From positions 1-36,523 of the forward strand of contig JAKPPK010000175.1 in assembly GCA_029547385.1 (NCBI GenBank): a stretch of DNA of 36,523 nt, given 5' to 3'. The position numbers and the translations under genes are program-made. This DNA comes from Candidatus Latescibacterota bacterium (GTDB lineage Bacteria; Latescibacterota; MWCZ01). The notes beneath the pieces were generated by a model, which did not search any database, had not been told where the DNA came from, and saw only the letters and a program-made list of their open reading frames with translations. Below are positions 25,255 through 35,800 of this stretch, piece by piece. The number at the start of each line of letters is the position of its first letter. Within the stretch, counting starts at the first letter, position 1.

Positions 25255-27942
25255 TTATTTCAGCTCCTCAAACTCCGCATCCTCAACGTCCTCGACCGAT
25301 TCCGCCGTCGAAGTCACGGACTCGGCGCCGGGTGCAGCGGATCCATCCGGCTTTGTGGTACGGAACACGAGCGCGCCGTCGTGGACGTCGACGCTTACCA
25401 TATCGCCTTCCTTGATGCGCCGTTCCAGAAGCGCGATCGCCAGCGGGTTTTCGAGCTGACGCTGGATGACGCGTTTCAACGGGCGCGCACCGTACGCCGG
25501 GTCGTACCCGAGTTCCCCCAGCAGGTCGCTGGCGGCGTCTGTCAGTGTCAGCGTGACCCTTGCCTGCTCGAAGATCCTGTGGGCGAGCAGTCTGGTTTGG
25601 AGGCGTACTATCTCCCGGATGTGTTTCTTGTCGAGCCCGTGGAACACGATCGTCTCGTCCACACGGTTGACGAACTCGGGCCTGAATTCGGCTTTCAGAG
25701 CCTCGATCGCCTGCGCGCGCATTCTCGTGTAATCGGCGGTCTCCCCGAACGCGAAGTTCTGGCTTCCGACGTTGGACGTCATGATGAGGACGGTATTTCT
25801 GAAATCAACCGTCCGGCCCTGACCATCAGTGAGCCGACCGTCGTCCAGCACCTGCAACAGGGCGTTGAAGACGTCATGATGCGCCTTTTCGATTTCGTCA
25901 AGGAGCACGACCTGATACGGCCGCCGGCGGACGGCCTCCGTGAGTTGGCCCCCTTCCTCGTACCCAACGTAACCCGGGGGCGCTCCCACAAGGCGGCTCA
26001 CGCTATGGCGTTCCATGTACTCAGACATGTCCAGCCGAACCATCGCCCGTTCGTCGTCGAAAAGGAACTCCGCCAGGGCTTTTGCCAGTTCGGTTTTGCC
26101 GACTCCCGTGGGACCCAGGAACAGGAATGAACCGATGGGCCGGTTCTGGTCACTCAATCCCGCCCTTGCACGACGCACCGCATTCGCGACGGCCGTCACA
26201 GCTTCGTCCTGCCCCACGACACGTTCGTGAAGCCGTTCTTCCATGTGGAGGAGCTTTTCCATTTCGCCTTCTACCAGCCGGCTTACGGGGATTCCCGTCC
26301 ACTTGCTGACGATTCCCGCAATGTGCTCCTCTTCGACCTCTTCGTGCAGCATCTTCTGGTCTTTTTGGACACGTGCCAGCTCGTCTTGCGCCTGTGCAAT
26401 TTCCGCCTGGATGCGGGGGAGTTCGCTGTACTGGATTCGTCCCGCCAACTCAAGTTGCCCTGTTCTGCGTGCACGGTCGAGCTCTGTCCGAGCCTCTTCC
26501 GCCTGCTCCTTCAGTTTTTTGAGCGCGTTGACGATCTCTTTCTCTTTGAGCCAGTGAGATTTCAGCGCCGCACGTTTCTCCTGCAAATTCGCCAGTTCCT
26601 TTTCGACAGGGGCAAGGCGCTCCTCGGCGTCTTCCTCGCGCTTGAGGGCAGAGCGCTCGATTTCCAGCTGGACAATGCGCTGTTCAATGGCTTCCAGTTC
26701 AGGCGGCATGCTATCCAACTGAATCCGCAATTCTGCCGCGGCTTCGTCCACAAGATCGATTGCCTTGTCCGGCAGGAACCGATCCGATATGTACCTGTGA
26801 GACAGGCGCGCGGCGGCCACCAGCGCTTCGTCTTTGATTCGCACGCCATGGTGTACCTCGTACCGTTCGCGCAGTCCCCGCAGAATCGAAATCGTCTCTT
26901 CCACCGACGGTTCACCGACGTAGACCGGGGCAAACCGTCTTTCAAGTGCCGCGTCCTTCTCGATGTGTTTGCGGTACTCGTCGAGCGTTGTCGCGCCCAC
27001 GCAACGGAGGACGCCACGAGCCAGTGCGGGTTTGAGCATGTTTCCCGCATCCATCGCGCCTTCCGCCGCTCCCGCCCGCACAACCGTGTGCAACTCGTCG
27101 ATGAAGAGGATGATCTGACCTTCCGCCGCTTCAATTTCCTGGAGCACTGCTTTGAAGCGTTCCTCGAATTCGCCACGGAATTTCGATCCCGCGATCATGG
27201 AACCCAGGTCCAGCGAAACTACCCGACGCCCCTGGAGGGAGTCGGGAACCTCCCCGGCGACAATGCGTTGCGCAAGCCCTTCAACGATAGCCGTTTTCCC
27301 CACTCCCGGATCACCGATCAGGACGGGGTTATTTTTCCGGCGGCGTGAAAGGACCTTGATGACCCGACGAATCTCCTCATCTCTCCCGATCACGGGGTCA
27401 AGTTTGCCTTCTCGCGCCGCGGCGGTGAGGTCACGGCTGAACTTCTCCAGCGCCTGGTAGCGAGATTCTGCGTCGGGGTCGGTGACCCTCTGGCTCCCGC
27501 GGATTTCCTTCATCGCCTGGAGGAGCTTCTCCTGGGTGATGCCGTTTCGTTCGAGGATTTTCGCCGCTTGCGTGTGTTTCTGGTCGAGTATTCCGAGCAG
27601 GAGGTGCTCGACAGAAATGTATTCGTCCTTTAGTTCCTGCGCGCGTTTCCACGCAGCGGAAAGGACTCGCTGGACGTTCGGCGAAGCGTACACCTGTACG
27701 TTGTCCCCTTGGACACGCGGTAGCCTGTCGAGGGCTGAAACCACCTCGCGCGTGATGGTCTCGACGTTCCCGCCGCTTCGCCTCAGTAGCTCCTGCGGGA
27801 GATTCTGCTCCATCTCAAGCAGCGCCAGAAGGATGTGCTCGGGTTCCAACTGGTTGTGGTTCCGATTCAGCGCCGTCTGCTGAGCAGCAGCCAGCGCGTT
27901 CTGCGTGCTTTGAGTCATTCGGTTGGCGTCCATTGCTGCCAT
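25255..27942 (-). CDS. clpB: ATP-dependent disaggregase chaperone ClpB
   Basis: ClpB (Hsp104 family) pulls proteins out of aggregates together with DnaK, in the cytoplasm. The product has 895 residues. Domains in order are: ClpN repeats (about 10-150; [34 protein letters not shown]), AAA1 with Walker A GDPGVGKT (about residue 210), the coiled-coil middle domain (about 410-530, absent from ClpA), and AAA2 with Walker A GPTGVGKT (about 610). A C-terminal D2 domain follows with a glutamate-rich tail ([15 protein letters not shown]). The ATG at 27942 has AGGAGA nine bases upstream; a second ATG at 27933 is also possible. ClpP-binding loops (IGF/L) are not expected in ClpB and none was seen. The promoter should lie in 27943-28092; a GCGCCATTAT element there faintly resembles a sigma32 -10. 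Confidence 0.97.
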   Translation of the reverse strand: MAAMDANRMTQSTQNALAAAQQTALNRNHNQLEPEHILLALLEMEQNLPQELLRRSGGNVETITREVVSALDRLPRVQGDNVQVYASPNVQRVLSAAWKRAQELKDEYISVEHLLLGILDQKHTQAAKILERNGITQEKLLQAMKEIRGSQRVTDPDAESRYQALEKFSRDLTAAAREGKLDPVIGRDEEIRRVIKVLSRRRKNNPVLIGDPGVGKTAIVEGLAQRIVAGEVPDSLQGRRVVSLDLGSMIAGSKFRGEFEERFKAVLQEIEAAEGQIILFIDELHTVVRAGAAEGAMDAGNMLKPALARGVLRCVGATTLDEYRKHIEKDAALERRFAPVYVGEPSVEETISILRGLRERYEVHHGVRIKDEALVAAARLSHRYISDRFLPDKAIDLVDEAAAELRIQLDSMPPELEAIEQRIVQLEIERSALKREEDAEERLAPVEKELANLQEKRAALKSHWLKEKEIVNALKKLKEQAEEARTELDRARRTGQLELAGRIQYSELPRIQAEIAQAQDELARVQKDQKMLHEEVEEEHIAGIVSKWTGIPVSRLVEGEMEKLLHMEERLHERVVGQDEAVTAVANAVRRARAGLSDQNRPIGSFLFLGPTGVGKTELAKALAEFLFDDERAMVRLDMSEYMERHSVSRLVGAPPGYVGYEEGGQLTEAVRRRPYQVVLLDEIEKAHHDVFNALLQVLDDGRLTDGQGRTVDFRNTVLIMTSNVGSQNFAFGETADYTRMRAQAIEALKAEFRPEFVNRVDETIVFHGLDKKHIREIVRLQTRLLAHRIFEQARVTLTLTDAASDLLGELGYDPAYGARPLKRVIQRQLENPLAIALLERRIKEGDMVSVDVHDGALVFRTTKPDGSAAPGAESVTSTAESVEDVEDAEFEELK

Positions 27943-28092
27943 ATCGTTATTTCTCCTTCGTGAGTGTCCGGTTTTTTTTCGACGTGTTTTGCAAGAAGGA
28001 TACCACGAGGAAATGGGCAGCGATTTATGTCATAATGGCGCACTCTTACAGGAAAGATAGGCAGTGAGGCTGTTCGGGGTGCCACATTGGCA

Positions 28093-28998
28093 TTACAAAG
28101 CGAGGGAGCGAGCCAGAACAAACGTCTCCGGGCCGTCCGAGAATCCCAGGCGGTAATACAACGCTCGCGCAGGGCGGTTGCCGGGGCCGGTCCAGAGTGC
28201 TACTCGTGTGCGGCCTGCGCGCAGGTGATAGTGCATCTGTTTCACCAGTAGCCAGAACGCGAGCCCACGGCGCCGGAACGCTTCCTCCACACCAACCCAT
28301 TCCACGGTGATCCAGTCGTGGAAGCCGGGGCAGGAGGCGAGGTGCGGAGGCACGGCCCAGGTTTCGCACTCGCCAACGAGCTTGTCATCGTGGAAGAATT
28401 CAAGGCGCCATTCTCCCATGTTTTCGTTGTTGACGAACACACACGTAATCATTTCGTTCGCGGGCCGCGGTGGCTCAACCGGAATGGAGTCCGTCCTCCC
28501 GGTCAGAATGACCCACCCATCAGCAACAGAAAACCCCTCCTGGTGCATGGTTTCGAGGACGTGCGGCCAGGAATCGGGAACGCCAAACCATCCGATTCCC
28601 AAAGGATTGCGTTCGTCTGTGGCGACACTGGTGCACCCGCGGTCCCTCAACTCGTCAAAAATCCGACCGAGGAGCGCCTTCGCCGCACCCGGCGCGCGTG
28701 GTTCAAACACCAGGAGCGGAAGATGAGCGTGCTCGCCGCCGATCTCATGCCAGGCCACCGCGAGGCCAACAACCTCATCGTCAGAAATGGCGACCATTCG
28801 AACCAAAGCGGCATCGATGCTGTGCTCTCGAGTATGGTGCGCCCACAGCGCCTCGGGGCGGTTCACGATGGTCTCCAGCGCGGTTCTGTCAATCACACCG
28901 TCCTGTGGTGGCAATGCTGCAACGTGGGCATTGACAACCTTCAGAAGGGCTTCGAGGTGGCCGGGGGCATACGGGACGATGCGGTTTTCGTGTTTCAT
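28093..28998 (-). CDS. Tandem GNAT-fold N-acetyltransferase
   Basis: The product has 300 residues from the ATG at 28998 (MKHENRIVPYAPGHLEALL). The listed ORF start would overlap the divergent GT9 gene, and its leader does not look like a protein. The chain reads as two GNAT halves. The N-terminal half (DDEVVGLAVAWHEI, LLVFEPRAPGAAKALLGRIFDELRDRGCTSVATDERN) is degenerate. The C-terminal half has an intact acetyl-CoA loop (VGVEEAFRRRGLAFWLLVKQ) and the ending NRPARALYYRLGFSDG. GNAT enzymes transfer acetyl groups from acetyl-CoA to amines; the acceptor is unknown. It has no strong Shine-Dalgarno. It shares the 28999-29116 upstream region with the GT9 gene. Confidence 0.8.
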   Translation of the reverse strand: MKHENRIVPYAPGHLEALLKVVNAHVAALPPQDGVIDRTALETIVNRPEALWAHHTREHSIDAALVRMVAISDDEVVGLAVAWHEIGGEHAHLPLLVFEPRAPGAAKALLGRIFDELRDRGCTSVATDERNPLGIGWFGVPDSWPHVLETMHQEGFSVADGWVILTGRTDSIPVEPPRPANEMITCVFVNNENMGEWRLEFFHDDKLVGECETWAVPPHLASCPGFHDWITVEWVGVEEAFRRRGLAFWLLVKQMHYHLRAGRTRVALWTGPGNRPARALYYRLGFSDGPETFVLARSLAL

Positions 28999-29116
28999 TC
29001 GGTCTTGTCGGGATTTCCAGTTCTCTTCTTGCCTGACAGGTCGGGCTCCCTCGGCCTGACAGGGATGAAATGTACGTTCCTGCGTAACCAGCGCAATCAA
29101 GCCTTCGGAGCATCCA

Positions 29117-30085
29117 ATGTCCAAGCCAATCGCCCTTCAGCGCGTCAGAGGAATCGTCGTCTACAGGAATGGAGCTCTCGGGGACACTATTGTCACTTTT
29201 CCGGTTCTCCAGAACCTGCGTCTTGCTTTTCCCCATGTACCCCTCCATTTCGTCGCTTCAAAAGAAGTGGGGCTCCTCGCGCAAACATGCGGGCTGACCG
29301 ACTCGGTGGTATCGGCAGATTCGGAATGGGCCCGGAAATGGTTTGCCGGTGACGCCGTCGGAATGCGCGCGCTGGTGGAAGGTGCGGATGCCCTCATCGC
29401 GTTCACTTCGGAAGATGACGATCTGAAAGAAACCGCGCGCGGCGCTGGATTCGGATTTATTCGTTTCCAGTCGCCCACACTCCCCGCGAATACGACCATC
29501 CATATTGTCGATCACCTTCTTAGTGCTCTGAACGGGCTGATTGACGGGCCGCTGGAGCGAATACCGTCAATACGTCTGCCCCGGGAACAAGTAGTACCGG
29601 CAAGGAGAATCCTGGATGAATCCGGCCTTCGGTCCGGTACGCCATATGTCTTCATCCACACCGGCGCATCCTCCCGTCAGCGAGTGTGGCCCTATGCCGT
29701 GGATTTCGCCAGATTGTTGCGGGAGAAAACGGGTTGCACACCGGTGTTGCACATGGGACCAATTGAGAAGGAAAACGCCGCGCTTGAACCACACGAAGTC
29801 GCTGATATGCCCATCCTTGGGCCTTTCACGGTACTCGAGCTGGCAGCGGCGTTGTCGTGCGCGGCGGCATATGTCGGCAGTGACACGGGCCCCAGCCATC
29901 TTTCGGCCGCTCTTGGTATTCTGACGTTTACGGTATTCAGTGGCAATGATGAGGGGAGAAAGAACGCCGTAGTATGGTCTCCCCGGGGGCAACGCGCGCA
30001 CGCATTATATGCTCAGGAAGGGCAGGAATGGCCTTCGCCGGAACAGGTGGTGCAGGCACTGATCCTGTCGGGAGTGCTCCCATGA
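29117..30085 (+). CDS. Glycosyltransferase family 9 (ADP-heptose:LPS heptosyltransferase-like)
   Basis: The product has 322 residues, with GGAG six bases before the ATG. GT9 enzymes add heptose or related sugars to the lipopolysaccharide core on the cytoplasmic face of the inner membrane. Visible family segments are the N-terminal GALGDTIVTFPVLQNLRLAFPHVPLHFVAS, the middle YVFIHTGASSRQRVWPYAVDFARLL, and the nucleotide-sugar site YVGSDTGPSHLSAALGI. The length is typical of WaaF/WaaC-like proteins. No other LPS genes are adjacent, so the acceptor cannot be told, and it may act on another envelope glycan. Its presence supports a diderm envelope. A short inverted repeat CATGAA/TTCATG (30103-30120) follows the stop. 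Confidence 0.88.
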   Translation: MSKPIALQRVRGIVVYRNGALGDTIVTFPVLQNLRLAFPHVPLHFVASKEVGLLAQTCGLTDSVVSADSEWARKWFAGDAVGMRALVEGADALIAFTSEDDDLKETARGAGFGFIRFQSPTLPANTTIHIVDHLLSALNGLIDGPLERIPSIRLPREQVVPARRILDESGLRSGTPYVFIHTGASSRQRVWPYAVDFARLLREKTGCTPVLHMGPIEKENAALEPHEVADMPILGPFTVLELAAALSCAAAYVGSDTGPSHLSAALGILTFTVFSGNDEGRKNAVVWSPRGQRAHALYAQEGQEWPSPEQVVQALILSGVLP

Positions 30086-30220
30086 ACCCATACATCGGCG
30101 TACATGAACAAAGTTTCATGAGCTACTCATGCGCCGTTAACTCCGCCTGAGCAAACCGGTTGTACATTTTGTTGCAGAGAATTCGGACAACGGTAACGGG
30201 AAAGCTGAACGGATAGGGGC

Positions 30221-30478
30221 GTGACGGCCATGTTGTCATCACGGGATGTTCTCGATGTTCTGGACCACCTCAGGAAAGGGCTCCGCGGATTGCGCGATGC
30301 CGCGGAGATTGACCGGGATCCGTCTCTGCAGAAGGCTATCAATGCACTTCAAAGTCAGTTGTCGGGCGTGATCTCCTCAGTGGAGGCGGTGGCGAGGCGA
30401 AGCGGAATCATTCCCAAGGAAACGATCCTGCCGAGGCCAAGCCACGGCGAGAATCGTGAGGAGTCACCGTCCACCTGA
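30221..30478 (+). CDS. Small hypothetical protein
   Basis: The product has 85 residues from a GTG at 30221, with AUAGGGG-type purines just upstream; an ATG three codons later (30230, 82 aa) is also possible. It is largely helical (SSRDVLDVLDHLRKGLRGLRDAAEI, QKAINALQSQLSGVISSVEAVARRSG) with heptad-like hydrophobics that suggest a coiled coil, and ends in a polar tail (RPSHGENREESPST). No family was recognised. A clean terminator follows 45 bases later, which supports expression as a short unit. It is 135 bases after the GT9 gene. Confidence 0.55.
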   Translation: MTAMLSSRDVLDVLDHLRKGLRGLRDAAEIDRDPSLQKAINALQSQLSGVISSVEAVARRSGIIPKETILPRPSHGENREESPST

Positions 30479-30522
30479 ATACCGCGTCCCGTTTGATCCT
30501 GACGGTGTTCTTGCGATACTAC

Positions 30523-30559
30523 AAACGAGGGCGAGAGCGACGCTTTTGCCCTCGTTTTC
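30523..30559. terminator. Rho-independent terminator after the small protein gene
   Basis: AAACGAGGGC (30523-30532) and GCCCTCGTTT (30548-30557) form a ten-base perfect stem with a 15-base loop containing TTTT and a TTTTC end. Its A-rich left flank is modest, so it is probably most active on the plus strand. Confidence 0.65.
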
Positions 30560-30612
30560 GTGATTCTGACAGGTGACGCCCCCTCCGCCGGGGTGGAATA
30601 GGGAGAGCGAAC

Positions 30613-31428
30613 ATGAATCGTGGCGCCGTTACGTCGGTCTCAATGCTTCTTGCAGCGTTGGCATTCTTGTCCCTTTCGTGCAGCCGCGGCCCCAAAGCGG
30701 GAGATGTGATCAAGGTCAAGGGCAAGGAAATGGTGTACATCCCGGGCGGAACCGTGACGCTCGGCGATTCGACAATGGGCCGGTTGACGGTTACGCTGAA
30801 GCCCTATCTTATCGACAAGCACGAGGTAACGAACGGGGAGTACCGCGAATTCGCGAAGGTATTCGGCTTACCGTTCTCTGTCGCTCCGGCGTACGACGAC
30901 CTCCCTGTTGTGAACATACCGTGGGAGACCGCCGATGCGTTTGCGGCGTGGAGGGGATGTCGCCTGCCGACCGAAGCCGAATGGGAGTTCGCGGCGCGGG
31001 GAACTGACGGAAGGCGGTACCCCTGGGGCAACTCGGCTGACGCGGAAAAGGCCAACGGCGACGACGGCGTCGACATCATGACTGTTCCCGATGGTTCCAA
31101 GGACGGGTTTTCAGGTCTTGCACCGGTGGGAATGTTCCCGAAATACGCAAGCCCGTTTGGCGTCGAGGATATGAGCGGGAACGTCTGGGAATGGGTTCAG
31201 GATTGGTATGCGCCATATCCGCCAAATGCGGTTTCTGACTACGCTGGCCCCGACAGCGGCGAGCAAAAGGTCGTGCGCGGGGGGAGCTTCAAGACGAATT
31301 TCCTCAATCTCCGCACGTTCCATCGGGCATACCGCGTTCCCGGAGCCGCGGCGGATGATGTGGGGTTCCGGTGCGCAAGCGACTACCCTCCGCGTGAACC
31401 GGGCGCGTTGCCTTCCACCGTAAGGTGA
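30613..31428 (+). CDS. SUMF1/FGE-like lipoprotein without visible catalytic cysteines
   Basis: The product has 271 residues, with GGGAGA about six bases before the ATG. The N-terminus is a lipoprotein signal ending in LSLSC (Cys at about 23). The rest is a formylglycine-generating-enzyme-like (SUMF1) fold: DKHEVTNGEYREFAKVFG, LPTEAEWEFAARGTDGRRYPWGN, FGVEDMSGNVWEWVQDWY, VVRGGSFKTNFLNLRTFHRAYRVPGAAADDVGFRCAS. FGE activity depends on two cysteines near the GGS...R segment. Here that segment (NFLNLRTFHRAYR) has none, so sulfatase activation is unlikely. Such lipoproteins occur widely as exported binding or structural domains. No sulfatase gene is nearby. The function is unknown. It is convergent with the sialidase-like gene. 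Confidence 0.88.
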   Translation: MNRGAVTSVSMLLAALAFLSLSCSRGPKAGDVIKVKGKEMVYIPGGTVTLGDSTMGRLTVTLKPYLIDKHEVTNGEYREFAKVFGLPFSVAPAYDDLPVVNIPWETADAFAAWRGCRLPTEAEWEFAARGTDGRRYPWGNSADAEKANGDDGVDIMTVPDGSKDGFSGLAPVGMFPKYASPFGVEDMSGNVWEWVQDWYAPYPPNAVSDYAGPDSGEQKVVRGGSFKTNFLNLRTFHRAYRVPGAAADDVGFRCASDYPPREPGALPSTVR

Positions 31429-31440
31429 ATTGCAGCATTT

Positions 31441-31466
31441 GGCGGGGCAGTCGGTTCTGCCCCGCC
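31441..31466. terminator. GC-rich hairpin between convergent SUMF1-like and sialidase-like genes
   Basis: GGCGGGGCAG and CTGCCCCGCC form a perfect ten-base stem around TCGGTT, about 13 bases after the SUMF1-like stop. Neither flank has a proper T-run, so it is a probable but unproven transcription stop for one or both genes. Confidence 0.5.
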
Positions 31467-31484
31467 GTCGTTACGCCGCGTCAC

Positions 31485-32717
31485 TCAGTCTTCGAGTTCG
31501 ATTCGATACTGAAGGCTGTCGGCGGTCCAGTCGATGGAGCCTCCCTCCCGGAAATCCCTGGCGAAGAGGCGCGCCATGTGTATCAGCACATGACCCGTCT
31601 CCCTGTCCTCCCGCGCATAGAAGTTGGACAGCGTAAGGAAGGGACTTTCGCCAGGCTTGCGGTCGTCAACTGCCCACACGCTTCTCCGTAGCAAGCGTCC
31701 CGTCACTTCGTCCACCTGACCAACGACGAGTGGGTACCGCGGGCTGTTTCCCTGCGGGTTTTCCTCGCAGATGTTCCCGATCCAGAACAACCTTTCGTCG
31801 CGGTGTCGGTATAGCTGCGAACAGGAACTCGGTGAATGGAACGTGGTCCCATCGTCATATGTCCACGGAGCGGGAACACTCCACGTTTGCCCGCCATCAC
31901 GGGATTCCGAGTACCATTTCCACCCAGGCAAGTCCGGACGCTTGTCGTTGCTGCCCCTCATCACCATGATAATGCGGCCGTCGGGAAGCTGCGCGATCGT
32001 TGGTTCGATGAGTCCCCTGGTTGTTCGTTCCGGATCCGCAATTATCTTGTCAGACGCCGTCCACCGGAGGCGCCCTCCCGGAAGCCAATGCCCGAACAAG
32101 ACCATGCAGTTCGTGTAGGTGAACCCCGCGCCGGGATTCAGATACATGCCATCCGGCCCGGCGGGGGTGTACTGGATGGGAACGAGGAGAACCCCATCCG
32201 CACGTGTGATCGGTCTCTGTCCCATATCTCCGATCATCGCACATGTCTTCCCGACCGAAATCCCCGGGAGGTGGTTGACTGCGTCGTACTCTTCTCCATC
32301 ATGGATAATCTGCTCGTCAACAAGGAAAGTCCTGCCACCATCTTCTGAAACCGAGTAGTGGAGTTTCCACTGACGCATCCCTTCAAGGGGATCATCCGTC
32401 GGCAGCACTCCCTCGTTACGCACGGTCAGGTACCTTCCCGTGAGCGGATCCACGTACCCTCCCGCAGGGTACCTGCGTCGCGTTCCTTTCGGGTCGGGGA
32501 ATTCGGTCTGAAACGTTTCTTCAGCGCTCCACGTTCTACCGTTGTCGTTCGAGAATCGAACAAACGCCACGTCCGTGGTGTCACTTCGACTTTCGTACCC
32601 GTGAATGCTCGTGAGGTTACCACCTTCACGAGTCGTGTAATACGAGGATGCGTGCGTTGCAACTCCTTTGCACGGACTGGGCATGAAGACGACTCTGTCG
32701 ATCACTTTTCCGGTCAT
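31485..32717 (-). CDS. Sialidase-like protein with BNR/Asp-box repeats (exo-alpha-sialidase family)
   Basis: The product has 410 residues from the ATG at 32717, which has AGGGGG nine bases upstream; ATG 32723 and TTG 32738 are less well placed. There is no signal peptide, so it would act in the cytoplasm unless exported otherwise. The six-bladed beta-propeller signature is clear: Asp-boxes SNDNGRTW, SEDGGRTF and SRDGGQTW, each [S]xDxGxTW. A glutamate and arginine-rich core (GRYLTVRNEG, RTTRGLIEPTIAQLPDGRIIMVMRGSND) fits the sialidase catalytic platform, but I cannot pick the arginine triad or nucleophilic Tyr with confidence. Similar proteins include sialidases and other BNR hydrolases. It lies downstream of the GH123-like gene on the same strand, with about 85 bases between, and probably shares a transcript. 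Confidence 0.82.
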   Translation of the reverse strand: MTGKVIDRVVFMPSPCKGVATHASSYYTTREGGNLTSIHGYESRSDTTDVAFVRFSNDNGRTWSAEETFQTEFPDPKGTRRRYPAGGYVDPLTGRYLTVRNEGVLPTDDPLEGMRQWKLHYSVSEDGGRTFLVDEQIIHDGEEYDAVNHLPGISVGKTCAMIGDMGQRPITRADGVLLVPIQYTPAGPDGMYLNPGAGFTYTNCMVLFGHWLPGGRLRWTASDKIIADPERTTRGLIEPTIAQLPDGRIIMVMRGSNDKRPDLPGWKWYSESRDGGQTWSVPAPWTYDDGTTFHSPSSCSQLYRHRDERLFWIGNICEENPQGNSPRYPLVVGQVDEVTGRLLRRSVWAVDDRKPGESPFLTLSNFYAREDRETGHVLIHMARLFARDFREGGSIDWTADSLQYRIELED

Positions 32718-32800
32718 GCGCATGAACCCCCTGCTCAATTGTCCGCCTGCAGCACTTCGTTACGGGCTTTGATGGCTTCACAGATTGTTGCCGACGAGCA

Positions 32801-35800
32801 CTAATCGTTTCGTTCGGTTCTTTGTTGGCCGATCTCTGCGGCAAGAATTGCGCGAAGTTGACTTCTGACGCGCGTTACAACCCCTTCATCGCACCCGGAT
32901 TCCAGAACCTGTCGTATCATCGCTGCTCTGCTGCGTGTGAGTTCCATGGCGCGTGCGGTATCACCTCGCCCGCGCGCGTTGTCCGCCGCCCGCGAAAGCA
33001 ACCACAGGCGCGCGTAGTCCTCAATTCCAATCCGCACTCCCTGCCAGCGATGACTCGGTATCACAGAACCGCCCGCGCCGTGGTACACGAGCTCCCAATC
33101 ACAGCAGCCGTCGTGGGGGCCCTGCCAGAAATCGACGCTCCTCCCGGCATACGACCAGATGCCCAGACCAGAAAGGCCCATCTCTGTGCCTTGCCAGATT
33201 GGCTGCCAGTAGTAGCGCATCCGAGTGTTATCCTTCGCGCCATCGCCGCACTCATAGGTCCACGTGGGCTTGCCTTTGGCGAGAACCCGTTCGAGATGAG
33301 CGAAGTTCATGATGGGATCGAAGATGTCAACGACTTCGTTCAAATCGTCAACATGCTGCGCGGTCGCACCTCCCGCCGGGTTGGCGAAAATCCTCACCCG
33401 GGGATCGGCTGTTTTGTACAGGCGGGCAATACGTATCAATTCGTACACGCTGGGGCCGCCGTCGATACCGGGCTCGTCGAGGATGTAGTTTGCGTGGCGA
33501 TCTGGCAGCACCCCGCGCGCGGCCAGACCGTCCAACCACCGTGGCACGAAGGTCTGGAACGCTTTTTCCCACGCAGGAGAACCCGAGCCCGGGGCACCTT
33601 CCGCTGGTTGGACGATGGTTTCGCGACCGTGCCACAGGAAGAACGAGCCGCTCGGGGCGCGCCGAAGAACATCCTCCACGGCGGCCCAGTCCTCTGCGGC
33701 TATTTCCCCGTCAGCGTTGTAACGCACGGTGGGCACCGGGATATCGTACACATTCACGTAATGGGCCCGGAGGTCAGCCCAGACTGCGTCCCTTTCAAAG
33801 AAAGCGGGTTGTTCATATGCCCAGACGCGGAAAGCCAGTGGCATGGAATCCGGGAGGGCGACGGTGCTCACTTCCCATTGGAGCGGGATACGCAGTACGT
33901 CCCCTGCGACAGTCAGCGCACGCACGGAAAGCGTTGAGGAATAGACTCCCGCGGGTGTGTCGCCCGATGACCAGTCGAGCCACAATCGGAGCGTTTCGCC
34001 TGCAGGGATGGTCACCACGCCGGAAGGATCGAGCTCGGGTAACGCGTCAGGGGTGTACCCACCCCGGGCCGTCGCGACGAACACCCTGCGGCGAAGAGCA
34101 ACCGCGCTGAGTGGAGGGGCTGTTTCGCCCCCCCTCCAGGGATCCAACCATACGCGCACCGAAATCGTCTCGCCGGTAAGGTTGGCGACGGACACTGAGG
34201 TTGCTTCGTGCGCGCGTCGGTCTGTCGTTACCCGTATGGTATCAGTGGGTTCGGATTGAGGAGCGTCGGTATCGGGATCAAACGGCACCCACGGGTGACC
34301 CGGATCCCACGCGACTATCTCCGTTGTCTGCCCGGTGTGTTGGGCCGCTGTCCGCAAAGCGTACCGGCGGCGGGCCAGCTCAGCTCTCAGCCTGCCGATC
34401 TCTTTCTTCCCTTCCTCCGCGAGAAGCCTCTTTTCCTCCTCAGTCCCACGCGCAAGGCACTGCTCAGCCTGTATGCCAAAAAGCGTCTGTCGGGCGCGAA
34501 GATTGCCCAAATATGAGGCCGTCGGAGCCGCACTCCCAGACAGCCCTGACAACTCCTGAAGGATCGCTGCCGCGACCTGCTTCTCTCGGGCGAAGGGCAC
34601 GAATGGGACGCGCTCTGAGGTTTCACCCAGGATTGTCCCATCGGCCTTTTGGACCCGAGTTTTCAACGTGTATGTCCCCGGTTCGAACGGGGCGATCCAA
34701 CCGTGGTCAGGATCGTCCATACGGTTCACGAACACATTGCGATGCCCGACCGGGGGAGTCGCTTCCACCCAGACCCACGAATTGCCGGGAACGCTGGCTG
34801 AAGCAAACCGAACGTGTTGCTTGCCGGTGCCAACAAACTCAGGCTCCGCCCGCGTAATGCGCGCAGCTCCGATAGGGCGTGGAGCAAGGGTTCGAACGTG
34901 TCCCGCCTCGGTGAGGCGACTCCTCCGGCCGTCAAAATCCCCGCGGCTGGTCGGCCACTGGATCTCGCCGCCCGGCAACGCGCCCCGCACTTTGCGGGCA
35001 ATGACCTGACCATTGCCCGCTTCTACTGTGATGAACTCCGGGATACCGTCCCTATCGATGTCCGCTATGAGCGGCGCGCCCCAGGTTGTTCCGCCCAAGT
35101 CGATGTTGGTTTTCTCATTCCCGTCGGCGTCAAGTACGCGCAGCGTTCCGTGGTGGATCCGCGGCATGAGCAACTCCGGTTCCCCGTCACCATCCAGATC
35201 CGCCACGGTGGGACCGAAAAGCAGCCCGCTGCTGCCGCCGAAGCTCAACGAGCGAAGGACCTTCTTGTCTGTTCCCAGAATCTCCTGTCCTGTTTTGTTC
35301 CAGCCCACGAAAATCCGCCACTGGCCGTTGGTTCTGAACGGCACAACGGAGCAATGAAGTCCGATGTTGCAGTTTGTGCTCTGGTGCTTCCAGATCTCCC
35401 GTCCGGAGCCATCGAGGCAGCGGATCTGCCCGTCCGTATCGCCGAGTGCCAGTACGCGGGGGCCATCTCCCCAGTCAACGATGAGCGGCGAATGATAGCC
35501 GGCTTCGCCGTTCGTCATCGTCGGCGTCACCCAGCGGAGTGAAGCGTCGGCGCCGAAACAGTGGATGCGGCCGTCGAAACTGGACACCACTATCTCATCG
35601 GACCCATCGCCATCGAGATCACCGACCGCAGGCATCGCGATGAGGGGAAAGTGTGTGCGCTCGGAAAGATGAATCTGCCAGACGATGCTGCCATCCGCGC
35701 GCAAAGCTGACAGGCGCCCCCTGCGATCCGTCACGACCAGGACTGCATCGCCTCCCCTTACGAGAGGGGCAATGCCGCTCCACGGGCTGATCCCCGAATG

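Noticed and set aside
26227-27348. 373-aa plus-strand ORF antisense to clpB
   Set aside because: It is a shadow of a highly conserved gene; no own ribosome site, family or codon character.
28318-29352. 344-aa plus-strand ORF antisense to the GNAT gene and overlapping GT9
   Set aside because: It overlaps two well-supported genes on both strands and shows no domain.
32822-33937. 371-aa plus-strand ORF antisense to the GH123-like gene
   Set aside because: It is a shadow of a large high-GC gene with a clear product on the other strand.
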